From: Treponema porcinum
GTDB taxonomy: Bacteria > Spirochaetota > Spirochaetia > Treponematales > Treponemataceae
Direction of reading: 5' to 3'
Assembly: GCF_900167145.1 (NCBI RefSeq)
Contig: NZ_FUWG01000007.1
Location: 62,001-126,000, forward strand
Length of the DNA: 64,000 nucleotides
Each line of letters begins with the position of its first letter. Position 1 is the first letter of the stretch. The position numbers and the translations under genes are program-made. Shown piece after piece: positions 1 through 8,520 of this stretch. The notes beneath the pieces were generated by a model that ran no database searches, was not told where the DNA came from, and worked only from the letters and a program-made list of their open reading frames with translations.

Positions 1-20
1 ATAAAAATTAGGAGGCTTTT

Positions 21-1094
21 ATGAACAAAGCAGGATTCGAGCTCAATGAGCTGCCGGAACTCATCGAGAAAGGAAAATTAACGCGGAAAGAGGCAATAAA
101 TTTTATTGCAGAGGAAATTCACCGCAACCCCGGATTGTTTCTCATTTCAAAGCAAAATGATGAAATCAAAAGCGAACTGGTATTCAGATTTCTGAAGAAC
201 GGCTATTTTGTTTTTGACCATTACAAAAAGGAGTTCGGAAAATTCAGAAACTATCTTATATCGTACCTTCGTTACCAGCGGCTGACCATACACCGTGAAA
301 AGTTCTATGAAAACGTACAGAACAGGACTTATACGGGACTGTCAAAACTCGACGAAGAAGACCGTCAGGAAAAATACAGCAGGGATGAATTCTCCTACAA
401 AATCGTACACTACACTCCCTACATTCCTGACAGAACAGAATGCGCCCCTTACCAAAGAAAAAGACGCCAGCCAGAAACGCAGACTGTTTCTGATTCGGCA
501 AAAAACAACATTATTTTTGACTATTTCTACGAACCGCATTCCAGAGAAGGAAAACTAGTCATTATACTCACGCTGAAATCAAGTCCTTTTCTTTCTGAAA
601 ATCAGATAAAGAAAATCAGTAAATTCTGTCAGACAGAGGAAAAGAGGTTGGAAAATGCAATAAAAATTCTAAAAAAATCAGTCGAAAAAAAATACGCCGC
701 ATACAAAAAGATTGAAGAAAGAAGGAACACGGAATACTTTTTTATGCAAAAATTCCGGGAACTGCTGCAGGCAAATACATTTTCAAAAAAAACACAAGTC
801 TTTTCATATCTTCTTAATGTCCACGAACAGCGCTGGCGCAAGCTTAATAATGCACTCAAGGAAAAAACGCGAACTGTCTGCCCTACAAACAAAGCGATTG
901 CGCAGGCACTTGGAATATGCCAGCGGCAAGTCGGTTATTATCTGAAAAATATAGAATCCAGGGAAAAACTGTATCAGCTCGTGCGGCAAAATGACGACAC
1001 TTCGGAAAGCAGCTGTTCCATACCGAAGGAACTAATGACTGAAAATCCAGTGGCAGATGGCAGAATGTCTTTCCGCAAAACAGAAAAAAAGTAG
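21..1094 (+). CDS. Sigma-factor-like / HTH protein of unknown role
   Basis: 357-residue soluble protein preceded by a strong ribosome binding site (AGGAGG, 7 nt before the ATG). Residues about 20-100 resemble sigma-70 region 2 in composition: short helices, an FDHYKKEFGKFRNYL segment like the FDPxxGxFxxYL of sigma factors, then a basic, aromatic stretch. The middle is charged and probably coiled. The C-terminal part has a helix-turn-helix-like segment (NKAIAQALGICQRQVGYYL, about residues 291-309). I infer a DNA-binding or sigma-like regulator. No name can be given with confidence. The next gene, rdgB, is 113 bp downstream behind a long inverted repeat and its own promoter, so the two are probably separate units. 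Confidence 0.55.
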   Translation: MNKAGFELNELPELIEKGKLTRKEAINFIAEEIHRNPGLFLISKQNDEIKSELVFRFLKNGYFVFDHYKKEFGKFRNYLISYLRYQRLTIHREKFYENVQNRTYTGLSKLDEEDRQEKYSRDEFSYKIVHYTPYIPDRTECAPYQRKRRQPETQTVSDSAKNNIIFDYFYEPHSREGKLVIILTLKSSPFLSENQIKKISKFCQTEEKRLENAIKILKKSVEKKYAAYKKIEERRNTEYFFMQKFRELLQANTFSKKTQVFSYLLNVHEQRWRKLNNALKEKTRTVCPTNKAIAQALGICQRQVGYYLKNIESREKLYQLVRQNDDTSESSCSIPKELMTENPVADGRMSFRKTEKK

Positions 1095-1119
1095 CCTGAA
1101 GCAAAAAGACAGAAGCCAG

Positions 1120-1187
1120 ACGACGCGTCCTTCAGAAGGAGCAGCGTTCTTTTACAAGGAATTTCTCCTGTATGGACGCGTCGTTTT
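1120..1187 (+). terminator. Long-armed inverted repeat after the sigma-like gene
   Basis: An 11-bp perfect inverted repeat (ACGACGCGTCC at 1120-1130, GGACGCGTCGT at 1174-1184) encloses an inner AGGAG/CTCCT pair and is followed by TTTT. It probably terminates the upstream transcript, although the T tract is short and the loop large. The -10 box of rdgB lies directly downstream. Confidence 0.5.
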
Positions 1188-1192
1188 CAATC

Positions 1193-1201
1193 TGATAGAA
1201 T
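1193..1201 (+). promoter_or_regulatory. Extended -10 promoter of rdgB, leaderless start
   Basis: TGATAGAAT is an extended -10 (TG-N-TAGAAT) whose hexamer ends 6 nt before the rdgB ATG at 1208. Transcription would start at or next to the A of ATG. No Shine-Dalgarno sequence is present. The same arrangement recurs in this window. Confidence 0.5.
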
Positions 1202-1207
1202 AACTAT

Positions 1208-1867
1208 ATGAAAATATATTTGGCAACAGGAAACCTGAACAAAAAGAAGGAAATGACGCAGATTCTTTCCGGACACACAATAATCACTCCAAAAGACGAG
1301 GGCATTGATTTTAACCCGGTCGAAAACGGCACGACTTTTTACGAAAACAGCATAATAAAGGCAAAAGCCCTTTATGAAATCGTACACTGCCCTGTCATTG
1401 CAGACGATTCCGGAATTACTGCGGATGCGCTGTGCGGAATTCCGGGAATTTACTCGTCACGATATGCAGGTCCGGAATTCCCGAAAGGACGCCCCGACGG
1501 AACAAAAATTCCGCAGGATGAACAGAACAGGCTTCTCATAGCCCAGCTTAACAATGCGCTTGCAGCAGGAGCAGATACCTCAAGGCTTAAGAATGGTCCG
1601 CGCTCAGCACATTATACCTGCGCAATGGTTTTGTACCTCGGAAATGACCGTGTGTTCATATCACAGGAAACAATGGAAGGAACAATAGTAGAAAAAATTG
1701 AAGATGCAGCAGGAACAGGCGGATTCGGATATGATCCTATATTTTTTCTTCCGCAGTATAACAAAACGGCGGCACAGCTTACCGCAGAAGAAAAAAACGC
1801 AATCTCCCACAGAGGCAAGGCAACACGGGCGCTTGTCCGCATCATAAACGGAATTGAAAACATATAA
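1208..1867 (+). CDS. rdgB: Non-canonical purine NTP pyrophosphatase (RdgB/HAM1)
   Basis: Hydrolyses ITP, dITP and XTP to monophosphates and keeps deaminated purines out of DNA and RNA. The 219 residues carry the family landmarks in order: the N-terminal phosphate-binding ATGNLNKKKE, DDSGI with the catalytic acidic pair near residue 66, the GIYSSRYAG segment, GGFGYDPIF and the C-terminal SHRGKA. Length is slightly above the usual ~200 because of an insertion around residues 90-120. The ATG lies 6 nt after an extended -10 box with no ribosome binding site, suggesting a leaderless mRNA. Confidence in the family is high. Confidence 0.95.
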   Translation: MKIYLATGNLNKKKEMTQILSGHTIITPKDEGIDFNPVENGTTFYENSIIKAKALYEIVHCPVIADDSGITADALCGIPGIYSSRYAGPEFPKGRPDGTKIPQDEQNRLLIAQLNNALAAGADTSRLKNGPRSAHYTCAMVLYLGNDRVFISQETMEGTIVEKIEDAAGTGGFGYDPIFFLPQYNKTAAQLTAEEKNAISHRGKATRALVRIINGIENI

Positions 1868-1967
1868 TCTTTTTTCCGATGCAACCGCATCGGAAAAAAA
1901 AGTTCCGCATAAACAAAAAGTCAGAATATACATAAACAATAAAGATTAGATTTTTTTCAAAAAAAAT

Positions 1968-1995
1968 TAAAGATTTTCTATACTCCAGCCGAAAA
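1968..1995 (+). promoter_or_regulatory. Sigma-28-like promoter of flaB (first copy)
   Basis: TAAA at 1968-1971 and GCCGAAAA at 1988-1995, separated by 16 nt, match the FliA/sigma-28 consensus (TAAA-N15-GCCGATAA) apart from one base in the -10 and one extra spacer base. Transcription would begin near 2002, giving a leader of about 140 nt that contains three hairpins (2015-2032, 2044-2095, 2102-2119). Confidence 0.7.
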
Positions 1996-2101
1996 TAGAT
2001 ATAGAAGTGGTATTGTTTTCTAGTTTGAAAACAAGCATTTCTATTGCAAAAGTGTGCAGATGCAGCCTTGTAAACACATAGGCACATTTTTGCAAAATTC
2101 A

Positions 2102-2119
2102 GGTAGCACGGATGTTACC
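2102..2119 (+). promoter_or_regulatory. Probable CsrA-binding hairpin in the flaB leader
   Basis: In RNA, GGUAGC pairs with GUUACC (six pairs, one G-U) around the hexaloop ACGGAU. GGA in a hexaloop of a short stem is the canonical CsrA/RsmA target. It sits 14 nt before the Shine-Dalgarno AAGGAGG (2133-2139), which itself contains a second GGA. This resembles the two-site arrangement on Bacillus subtilis hag. csrA and fliW are encoded at 9876-10545. Confidence 0.6.
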
Positions 2120-2145
2120 TTTTATATATTCCAAGGAGGAATACT

Positions 2146-3006
2146 ATGGTCATCAACCACAATATGTCGGCAATGTATGCCAACCGTCAGCTAGGAGTTA
2201 CAGGACTCGGAATTTCTAAGGATATGGAGAAACTCTCCTCCGGCGAAAGAATCAACCGCGCAGGCGATGATGCTTCAGGACTTGCTGTTTCTGAAAAAAT
2301 GCGCTCACAGATCCGCGGATTGAACCAGGCATCTCAGAATGCTTCAAATGGTATCAGTTTCATTCAGACAACTGAAGGTTACCTTCAGGAAACAACTGAT
2401 ATTATGCAGCGTATCCGTGAGCTTGCAGTTCAGTCATCAAACGGAATCTACAGCGATGAAGACCGCATGCAGATTCAGGTTGAAATCTCTGCCCTTGTAT
2501 CAGAAGTTGACCGCATAGCAAGTTCAGCCCAGTTCAACGGAATGAATATGCTTACAGGCCGCTTTGCCCAGCCGACTGGCGAAAATGTTGTTACAGGTTC
2601 TATGTGGTTCCACATCGGAGCTAACATGGATCAGAGAATGCAGATTTACATCGGAACAATGTCATCAACGGCACTTGGAATCCGTGAAATCGGTTCTGAA
2701 ACAAAAATTTCGCTTGCAACACCGGAAGATGCCAACCGCGCAATCGGTACCATTGATGAAGGTCTTAAGAAAATCAACAAACAGCGTGCAGACCTGGGCG
2801 CTTACCAGAACCGTATGGAATACGCAGTAAAGGGACTTGATATTTCTTCTGAAAACCTTCAGGCTTCAGAATCACGCATCCGCGATGCTGATATGGCAAG
2901 CCAGATGGTTGAGTTCACAAAGAATTCTGTACTTCAGCAGGCAGGTACTGCTATGTTGGCTCAGGCTAACACAATGTCACAGAATGTCTTGTCTTTACTG
3001 AGATAG
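2146..3006 (+). CDS. flaB: Flagellin FlaB, core periplasmic filament protein (copy 1)
   Basis: 286-residue spirochaetal FlaB. Conserved N- and C-terminal coiled-coil D0/D1 regions bracket a very short centre, as expected for periplasmic filaments that lack outer D2/D3 domains. The start [16 protein letters not shown] and the C-terminal run ending in SQNVLSLLR are typical, and [21 protein letters not shown] is the flagellin N-terminal signature. The ribosome binding site is strong (AAGGAGG, 6 nt spacing). Transcription is probably from the sigma-28-like promoter at 1968, with translation likely under CsrA/FliW control. The gene is followed by a 15-bp perfect hairpin, so it is probably monocistronic. 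About two thirds identical by eye to the next flaB. Confidence 0.97.
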   Translation: MVINHNMSAMYANRQLGVTGLGISKDMEKLSSGERINRAGDDASGLAVSEKMRSQIRGLNQASQNASNGISFIQTTEGYLQETTDIMQRIRELAVQSSNGIYSDEDRMQIQVEISALVSEVDRIASSAQFNGMNMLTGRFAQPTGENVVTGSMWFHIGANMDQRMQIYIGTMSSTALGIREIGSETKISLATPEDANRAIGTIDEGLKKINKQRADLGAYQNRMEYAVKGLDISSENLQASESRIRDADMASQMVEFTKNSVLQQAGTAMLAQANTMSQNVLSLLR

Positions 3007-3015
3007 TGTATTATA

Positions 3016-3051
3016 ATTATTTGAAGAAGCTTTACGGCTTCTTCAAATAAT
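3016..3051 (+). terminator. 15-bp perfect hairpin after flaB copy 1
   Basis: ATTATTTGAAGAAGC (3016-3030) pairs perfectly with GCTTCTTCAAATAAT (3037-3051) around a TTTACG loop, 7 nt after the flaB stop. There is no U tract, so it may act as an mRNA-stabilising 3' structure rather than a simple terminator. A second hairpin with a T-rich tail follows at 3114. Confidence 0.6.
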
Positions 3052-3113
3052 GCGCGGTGCAATTCAACTCTCCTACTCTACTCATTCACCGAACATTTCT
3101 AATGCATTATTTC

Positions 3114-3143
3114 AGCACGTTTTCAGACGTGCTTTTGTTCTTT
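3114..3143 (+). terminator. Rho-independent terminator between the flaB genes
   Basis: AGCACGT (3114-3120) and ACGTGCT (3127-3133) form a 7-bp stem around TTTCAG, followed by TTTGTTCTTT. It overlaps the -35 box of the next promoter by a few bases. Confidence 0.65.
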
Positions 3144-3170
3144 GAAAAAGTGCCTGCATGCCGTTATGCT
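3142..3170 (+). promoter_or_regulatory. Sigma-70-type promoter of flaB copy 2, with structured leader
   Basis: TTGAAA (3142-3147), 17 nt, then TATGCT (3165-3170) fit a housekeeping promoter rather than sigma-28. The resulting leader of about 150 nt (3178-3328) holds a long hairpin (GCAGAAAAAGT at 3179-3189 with ACTTTTTCTGC at 3210-3220, extended by GGTTT/AAACC), a second stem at 3236-3264 and a third (CGGAAC/GTTCCG, about 3285-3301). The 322-bp gap between the flagellin genes therefore holds only terminators, this promoter and the leader. Confidence 0.5.
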
Positions 3171-3328
3171 GCGTGACGGCAGAAAAAGTCGGTTTCATAA
3201 AAAAAACCTACTTTTTCTGCTGTAAGGGTCTGAAACAAGATAAGGGGGCGCAATCCTTACCTTGCCCGCACACAGACAGAAATTACGGAACATGAAGTTC
3301 CGCTAAAAATGGCATGGAGGGCACAACT

Positions 3329-4177
3329 ATGATTATTAATCACAACATGAGTTCTTTGTATGCGGATCGTGTACTGGGCATTTCTAATGACGGTATCATG
3401 AAAAACATCGAAAAACTCTCATCCGGTGAAAGAATCAACCGTGCTGGAGATGACGCATCAGGACTTGCAGTTTCTGAAAAAATGCGCTCACAGATCCGCG
3501 GTTTGAACCAGGCTGGCAGAAACATCGAAAACGGTGTTTCATTCATTCAGACAACAGAAGGTTATCTGACAGAAACAACAGATATTCTTCAAAGAGTTCG
3601 TGAACTTGCAGTACAGTCTGCAAACGGAATCTACAGCGATGAAGACCGCATGCAGATTCAGGTAGAAGTTTCACAGCTTGTTGCTGAAGTAGACAGAATT
3701 GCAAGCCAGGCTCAGTTCAACGGAATGAATATGCTTACAGGACGTTTTGGTGCTAATTCAACTGAAGTCATGCAGTTCCAAATTGGAGCAAACATGGATC
3801 AGAGTGCCCGTGTATTCATTGGAACAATGACAGCACAGGCTCTTGGATTGAAGGGAGCACAGGGTTCCGAGGAATCAATTTCAATTGCTGACCCGGAAAC
3901 TGCAAATGCAACGCTTGGTTCTGTAGACGCAGCTTTGCTCACAGTTACAAAGCAGCGCGCAGATCTCGGTGCATACCAGAACCGCTTTGAAATGGCTGCG
4001 AAAGGTGTAAACATTGCAGCAGAAAATACTCAGGCAGCAGAAAGCCGCATCCGCGATACAGATATGGCTTCTGAAATTGTAGAGTATACCAAGAACCAGA
4101 TTCTCACACAGTCTGGAACTGCAATGCTTTCACAGGCTAATTCACAGTCGCAGAACGTACTTGCACTGTTAAGCTAG
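3329..4177 (+). CDS. flaB: Flagellin FlaB, core periplasmic filament protein (copy 2)
   Basis: 282 residues if translation starts at the ATG encoding MIINHNMSS, which has GGAGG 8 nt upstream. An in-frame ATG 15 nt earlier overlaps that ribosome binding site and adds five residues not found in FlaB proteins, so I reject it. Same domain plan as copy 1: flagellin N signature at about residues 32-55, short centre, C-terminal helix ending SQNVLALLS. The paralogues differ mainly around residues 145-195. Together they would form the mixed filament core. The promoter looks like sigma-70 rather than sigma-28, suggesting that subunit ratio is set at transcription. A hairpin with a T tract follows at 4231. 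Confidence 0.97.
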   Translation: MIINHNMSSLYADRVLGISNDGIMKNIEKLSSGERINRAGDDASGLAVSEKMRSQIRGLNQAGRNIENGVSFIQTTEGYLTETTDILQRVRELAVQSANGIYSDEDRMQIQVEVSQLVAEVDRIASQAQFNGMNMLTGRFGANSTEVMQFQIGANMDQSARVFIGTMTAQALGLKGAQGSEESISIADPETANATLGSVDAALLTVTKQRADLGAYQNRFEMAAKGVNIAAENTQAAESRIRDTDMASEIVEYTKNQILTQSGTAMLSQANSQSQNVLALLS

Positions 4178-4230
4178 ATTTGCAACGGTTTTAAGAGATT
4201 TCTGGATGTCATCTTTTAAAACCAATACGT

Positions 4231-4268
4231 GAGATGGGAGGGGTGCGCCCCTCTCCCATTTCTTTTTT
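4231..4268 (+). terminator. Terminator after flaB copy 2
   Basis: ATGGGAG pairs with CTCCCAT and GGG with CCC around a TGCG loop, leaving a two-base bulge. TCTTTTTT follows. It separates flaB from flaG, whose ribosome binding site starts 2 nt later, so read-through may supply flaG-fliD. Confidence 0.7.
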
Positions 4269-4283
4269 CCAGGAGGAAGCCTT

Positions 4284-4673
4284 ATGAATACAATAAATTC
4301 ATTTGTACAGGCTGCGGCCATGGACGGCCAGAATATTCGCAATGCTGCATCTTCCTATACAACCTCACTGCATAAAACAGGTTCAGATGTACAGAAAATT
4401 TTAATAGCTCCTACAGGTTCGGAAGTAGCAGAAAATATTGCACAAAACGCGGCTGATGTAAAAGCTGACGCCCAGCAACTTCAGAAATTATCTGATATGG
4501 TTATGGGGCGGAAACTTCGGTTCAATGTAAATGAAGAGTTAGGAAGTATCGTAGTAAAGATAGTAGACCCGAACACTGAACAAGTTATAAAGGAGATACC
4601 GTCTGCAGATATACAGAAACTTAAAATTAACATTAGAAAAGCCATCGGCGTTATTTTTGATGATATGATTTAG
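4284..4673 (+). CDS. flaG: FlaG-family flagellar protein
   Basis: 129-residue FlaG-type protein, found next to fliD in many bacteria and linked to filament length. The N-terminal half is variable and helical. The C-terminal 55 residues carry the family pattern: LRFNVNEELGSIVVKIVDPNTEQVIKEIPS, i.e. a short beta element followed by VxxVDpxTxEVIRxIP. AGGAGGA lies 8 nt before the ATG. fliD starts 28 nt after the stop, so the two are probably co-transcribed. The role is inferred from family and context. Confidence 0.9.
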   Translation: MNTINSFVQAAAMDGQNIRNAASSYTTSLHKTGSDVQKILIAPTGSEVAENIAQNAADVKADAQQLQKLSDMVMGRKLRFNVNEELGSIVVKIVDPNTEQVIKEIPSADIQKLKINIRKAIGVIFDDMI

Positions 4674-4701
4674 TTTTGTATGCTCAGTCAGACTTACAAA
4701 T

Positions 4702-6759
4702 ATGGCAGGAATTAGCATACCAGGCGTTACTGATAAGTACAAGACAAATGAAACTGTAGAAAAACTTATGCAGATTGAGCGTATTCCCTTGACAAGGGAA
4801 CAGCAGACGCTTGAAACCTACAAAAAACAGCAGGACGCCTGGCGTGACGTAAACAGAAAAGTATCTTCTCTCAGGGACAGTGTAAAGTCACTCTATTCAT
4901 TTGAAAATCCTTTTAATAATAAACTCACCTCCTCTACCGAGGAATATGCCGTTACTGCAACGGCAACAAGAAATGCAGCGTATGACACGTTTAATATTGA
5001 TGTAATTCAGGCAGCAACAGCCGACCGCTTTTTAACGGCAGAACTTGACGAAGACACAAAGGTTCCGGCAGGAACATACACATATAAAATTGCCGACAAA
5101 ACAGTCACGATGAGATGGAAAGGAGGCTCACTACAGGAATTTTCAGATTCCCTGAACCGCAGGGGAAACAACCTTATAAAAACCAGAGTTATCGGTGCAA
5201 CACGCGGAAAAAAAACGCTGGCAATAGAATCTCTGAAAACCGGAGAAGCAAACAAACTTTCCTTTGAAGATGATGCAAAGACTTTTGCAGAAACAACAGG
5301 AATGATAATAAAAGTAAAACCGAAAACAATATCTTTTGGAACGGCACGAAGTGAACTTTCTGCTCCGCCGGAAGACAAAATTTCGGAACAAAGAAGAATG
5401 CCGGCAATCTCTATGAAAGATATTCAGGTAAGCGGAGAAACAATAACTGTTCCTCCAAGGGCCGGCTACAAAATTTCCATTCCTGATTCGGTAAAAGAAC
5501 TGCCGAATTATCATCTGACTCTTACGATAATGCAAAAAGACACGCCGGACATTACAGTTTCGTTGAATAAAACTCCGGTTGCACCTGTATTTCCGGAATC
5601 CGGTTCTGCATCATTCAGGGATATTACAATCCGCAATGCGCCGGTAGATGCATCCCTTCCGCCAGAACCTGCAGTAAAGCCAGAACCGCTAGATCCAATA
5701 GAAACATCAGCCGTCCTTTTTGCCGTTATGAATGACGGTTCTGAAAAACTGATACCGACAGATTCCATTCTCACTGATTCAGAAACAAAAATCGACCTTA
5801 ATCTTTCTGACTACAGGGGAATTGATGCTCTTGTATTCAGAAACAGAAACACGGGAAAAACATTTACAGTTTCATCAACAGAAGCCTTTAATCCGAATGA
5901 AAACCTTGGATTCATTCCGCAGCATCCGATAACAAAGGCAGGAGATGCGATAATAAAATATGAGGGAATAACAATCCGCCGTCCGGAAAACACAATTGAT
6001 GATGTCGTTCCGGAAGTAACGCTGAACATTCTGGATAAAACTGAAAAAACCGCAAAAATTTCCGTAAAGCCTGACGTAGAGTCTGCAAAAGATGCGCTTA
6101 TAACGTTCGTAGGAAAATACAATCAGGCAATCGGACAGATCAATATACTGTCGCAGAATAAACAAGAATTGATAGATGAAATGGATTATTTTACCGATGA
6201 GGAAAAGAAAGCACAACGGGAAAAACTTGGAATGTTTTTGAGCGATTCTTCACTGAACACTTTAAAGTCAAATGTACAGGCGATAACGCAGGCCCGCTAT
6301 CCGTTCAATGAAAACGCAGAAATCACAATGCTTTCGCAGATAGGAATTGCAACGAACGCTTCTTCCTATTCAGGATATACGCCAAGCAAACTGCGCGGTT
6401 ATCTTGAAATTGACGAAAAAAAACTCGATGCGGAACTTGAAAAACATCTTGAAGACATAAAGAATATTTTTGGATATGATACTGACGGCGATTTGATTAT
6501 AGACTCTGGAATCGGATACAAGCTTAACAAGCAGCTTACTGCGTATGTACAGACAGGCGGAATCTTTGCCTTAAAAACATCGGGTCTTGATACAAAAATC
6601 AAAGCTTCCGAACAGAAAATCACGCGTCTTGAGTCCCAGATGGAACAGAAAGAAGCTGATTTACGGAATAAATACGGTCAGATGGAAGGCGCACTGAACA
6701 GCCTTGAAAACCAGCAGACAACACTCTCTAACTTCTCCAACAGGGGAAACAAAGAGTAA
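4702..6759 (+). CDS. fliD: Flagellar filament cap protein FliD (HAP2)
   Basis: 685-residue capping protein that assists flagellin folding at the filament tip. The N-terminal region (MAGISIPGVTDKYKTNETVEKLMQIERIPL, shown in two parts: residues 1-15 and 16-30) is the FliD_N pattern, and residues about 440-680 match FliD_C, ending in a coiled coil (SEQKITRLESQMEQKEADLRNK region). The middle (about 170-400) is a long beta-rich, proline-rich insertion, longer than in enterobacterial FliD and usual for spirochaetes. No clear ribosome binding site precedes the ATG. It lies between flaG and a small helical gene in an apparent motility operon. Confidence 0.93.
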   Translation: MAGISIPGVTDKYKTNETVEKLMQIERIPLTREQQTLETYKKQQDAWRDVNRKVSSLRDSVKSLYSFENPFNNKLTSSTEEYAVTATATRNAAYDTFNIDVIQAATADRFLTAELDEDTKVPAGTYTYKIADKTVTMRWKGGSLQEFSDSLNRRGNNLIKTRVIGATRGKKTLAIESLKTGEANKLSFEDDAKTFAETTGMIIKVKPKTISFGTARSELSAPPEDKISEQRRMPAISMKDIQVSGETITVPPRAGYKISIPDSVKELPNYHLTLTIMQKDTPDITVSLNKTPVAPVFPESGSASFRDITIRNAPVDASLPPEPAVKPEPLDPIETSAVLFAVMNDGSEKLIPTDSILTDSETKIDLNLSDYRGIDALVFRNRNTGKTFTVSSTEAFNPNENLGFIPQHPITKAGDAIIKYEGITIRRPENTIDDVVPEVTLNILDKTEKTAKISVKPDVESAKDALITFVGKYNQAIGQINILSQNKQELIDEMDYFTDEEKKAQREKLGMFLSDSSLNTLKSNVQAITQARYPFNENAEITMLSQIGIATNASSYSGYTPSKLRGYLEIDEKKLDAELEKHLEDIKNIFGYDTDGDLIIDSGIGYKLNKQLTAYVQTGGIFALKTSGLDTKIKASEQKITRLESQMEQKEADLRNKYGQMEGALNSLENQQTTLSNFSNRGNKE

Positions 6760-6793
6760 TATATAGAAAAAATAAAAACAAAGGCAGGAAAAA

Positions 6794-7384
6794 ATGGAAT
6801 TTTATGTAAATGACGAAAAAATAGATGCAACGATTGAAGACGAAAAGACTGTAGGTGATGTTCTTAAATCATTTGAAATGACGTGTGAAGAGAATAATGC
6901 CGCTGTCATCGGAATAACTGTAAACGGTGAAAAAATTACGGCAGATTCTTTTGACGCAGCATCCCTCAAGCCGCTGACATCAGATGCAAAGTTTGAATTC
7001 AGTATCATAACAAAACAGGCAGTTTTTGATTCTTTCAAAAAACTTTCTTCGCTTTTTACAGAACTTGCCCAGCGTATGCAGGACATTCCCGTTGCTCTTC
7101 AGACTGGAAGGGACAAGCAGGCAAATACTGTAATCAAGAACCTTGCAGACAGCATAGAAGATTTCTGCCGCATCGCCGCGCTTGCATCCCTTTTTGAAGC
7201 ATACTCGAACATTACTATAGACGGAAAACCGTTCAAAGAATTTTTTGCAGATTTTTCGCCGGTTCTGAATGACTTTGAACAGGCGCTTAAGGCAAACGAC
7301 ACAGTAAGCGTAGGTGACCTTGCGGAATATGAAATATGTCCGCGTCTTCTGGCAATAGCAAAAACACTGGAGAACATTGTATGA
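6794..7384 (+). CDS. Unknown protein of the fliD operon: beta-grasp-like N-terminus, helical C-terminus
   Basis: 196 residues, with an AGGA ribosome binding site 6-7 nt before the ATG. Residues 1-75 read as alternating short strands with conserved-looking glycines (MEFYVNDEKIDATIEDEKTV..., VNGEKI, DAKFEFSII), reminiscent of a ubiquitin-like beta-grasp fold. Residues 80-196 are predicted helices, including KLSSLFTELAQRM and EQALKANDTVSVGDLAEYE. No FliS or FliT is visible in this window. The position after fliD and the helical C-terminus make an export-chaperone role plausible, but this is inference. Its stop overlaps the next start (ATGA), showing translational coupling to the PilZ gene. Confidence 0.6.
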   Translation: MEFYVNDEKIDATIEDEKTVGDVLKSFEMTCEENNAAVIGITVNGEKITADSFDAASLKPLTSDAKFEFSIITKQAVFDSFKKLSSLFTELAQRMQDIPVALQTGRDKQANTVIKNLADSIEDFCRIAALASLFEAYSNITIDGKPFKEFFADFSPVLNDFEQALKANDTVSVGDLAEYEICPRLLAIAKTLENIV

Positions 7385-8463
7385 GTCTAGACATTCGGGC
7401 GGGCACGACCCCGTTATCATCCAGACAAAATCCAATTATTTACGCAGTCCTGCTTATTGCACTTGTCATTATAGCAGTATGCGCAGCTGTCTGGTTTCTT
7501 ATGTTGATGAAAAAAAAAACAGAGGAAAATCCCGAATGGATAGAAGCAGAAAAAAAACGTCCGACAAAACACAGCGACATCATACGGCTTTCAAAACTTT
7601 ATGCAATAAACCAGAATGACATTCCGCTTTTGTGGGCAATCTGCAAAACGTATCAGGTTCCTAACCTGTTTTATTCAATAAAACGCTTTGACGAGCTGGA
7701 CTGCGTATTCAAACAGGCATACAACGATTTTAAAATCGACGGACAGGAACAGAAAATAAACCGTCTTTTTTTGCTGAAATTCAAACTTGATAAAATTTTT
7801 GCAGAGTCCGTAAACATTTCGTCAACTGCCGCACTTTCAGCAGATACAAAACTGTCGCTGGTACTCCAGAACGGTACAAAAATAGGCGGAACTGTCAAAG
7901 ACAATGCAAAAGACTACATTGCCGTTTCTTTGCCGCAGGAATTCCTTAACTCGAAAGAACGTCCGGAACCTCTTGAAAAAGCAGCTTTTACGTTCCACTC
8001 ACCAACAGGAATGCCGTATGCATTCATCACCCGTATAATCAGGTATGAAAAAAAGGACGATGGAGAACTGATGATTATCTCCCACTCCACTGATTTAATC
8101 AAAAAAACGCAGCGTTCATTCAAGCGTAAGTCTGTAAAAGAACCTTGCCGCATTGCATCCGTAAAGACTGAAAAAGACAAGAACGGCGTAACGGCATACA
8201 TTCCTACCGGAAACAAAATTTCTACAACACTGCTTAACATTTCCGGCGGCGGCTGCTGCATCTCTTCATCACTTCCTATAAAGGAAGGACAGGTTATATA
8301 TACCGAATTCGATTTATTCGACGGAAGCTATCCGGCTATAGGAAAAATTGTCAAGACAAGAAAATCCCTGACGGAAGGCGTATATAACCTTCACATTCAT
8401 TTCATAAATATTTCTGTTGAAGTTCAGAATAAAATTCTTGCTAAAGTCTATTCTTATGATTAA
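7381..8463 (+). CDS. Membrane-anchored PilZ-domain protein (c-di-GMP effector)
   Basis: 360 residues from the ATG that overlaps the previous stop as ATGA. An in-frame ATG 45 nt upstream lies inside the previous gene and is unlikely. One transmembrane segment (about residues 18-40) is followed by a basic stop-transfer run, a helical region, a YcgR-like beta region (about 145-235), and a C-terminal PilZ domain starting at RSFKRKSVKEPCR, with NISGGGCCIS matching the D/NxSxxG motif. The first motif is RSFKRKSVKEP rather than a clean RxxxR, with Arg and Lys in the expected area. Coupling to the fliD operon suggests control of motor output or filament assembly by c-di-GMP. Confidence 0.85.
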   Translation: MSLDIRAGTTPLSSRQNPIIYAVLLIALVIIAVCAAVWFLMLMKKKTEENPEWIEAEKKRPTKHSDIIRLSKLYAINQNDIPLLWAICKTYQVPNLFYSIKRFDELDCVFKQAYNDFKIDGQEQKINRLFLLKFKLDKIFAESVNISSTAALSADTKLSLVLQNGTKIGGTVKDNAKDYIAVSLPQEFLNSKERPEPLEKAAFTFHSPTGMPYAFITRIIRYEKKDDGELMIISHSTDLIKKTQRSFKRKSVKEPCRIASVKTEKDKNGVTAYIPTGNKISTTLLNISGGGCCISSSLPIKEGQVIYTEFDLFDGSYPAIGKIVKTRKSLTEGVYNLHIHFINISVEVQNKILAKVYSYD

Positions 8464-8520
8464 AATAGACGTATTTATAGGGCAATTCATATTATTTTTT
8501 TTGACTGGAGCTGCATTTAT

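Noticed and set aside
1120..1187. Inverted repeat considered as insertion-sequence ends
   Set aside because: The arms are only 54 bp apart start to start, with no coding content or target duplication; terminator-like structure is simpler.
2003..2145. flaB leader considered as a riboswitch
   Set aside because: No conserved aptamer core (for example c-di-GMP-I or -II) can be recognised; the simple GGA hairpin next to the Shine-Dalgarno fits CsrA better.
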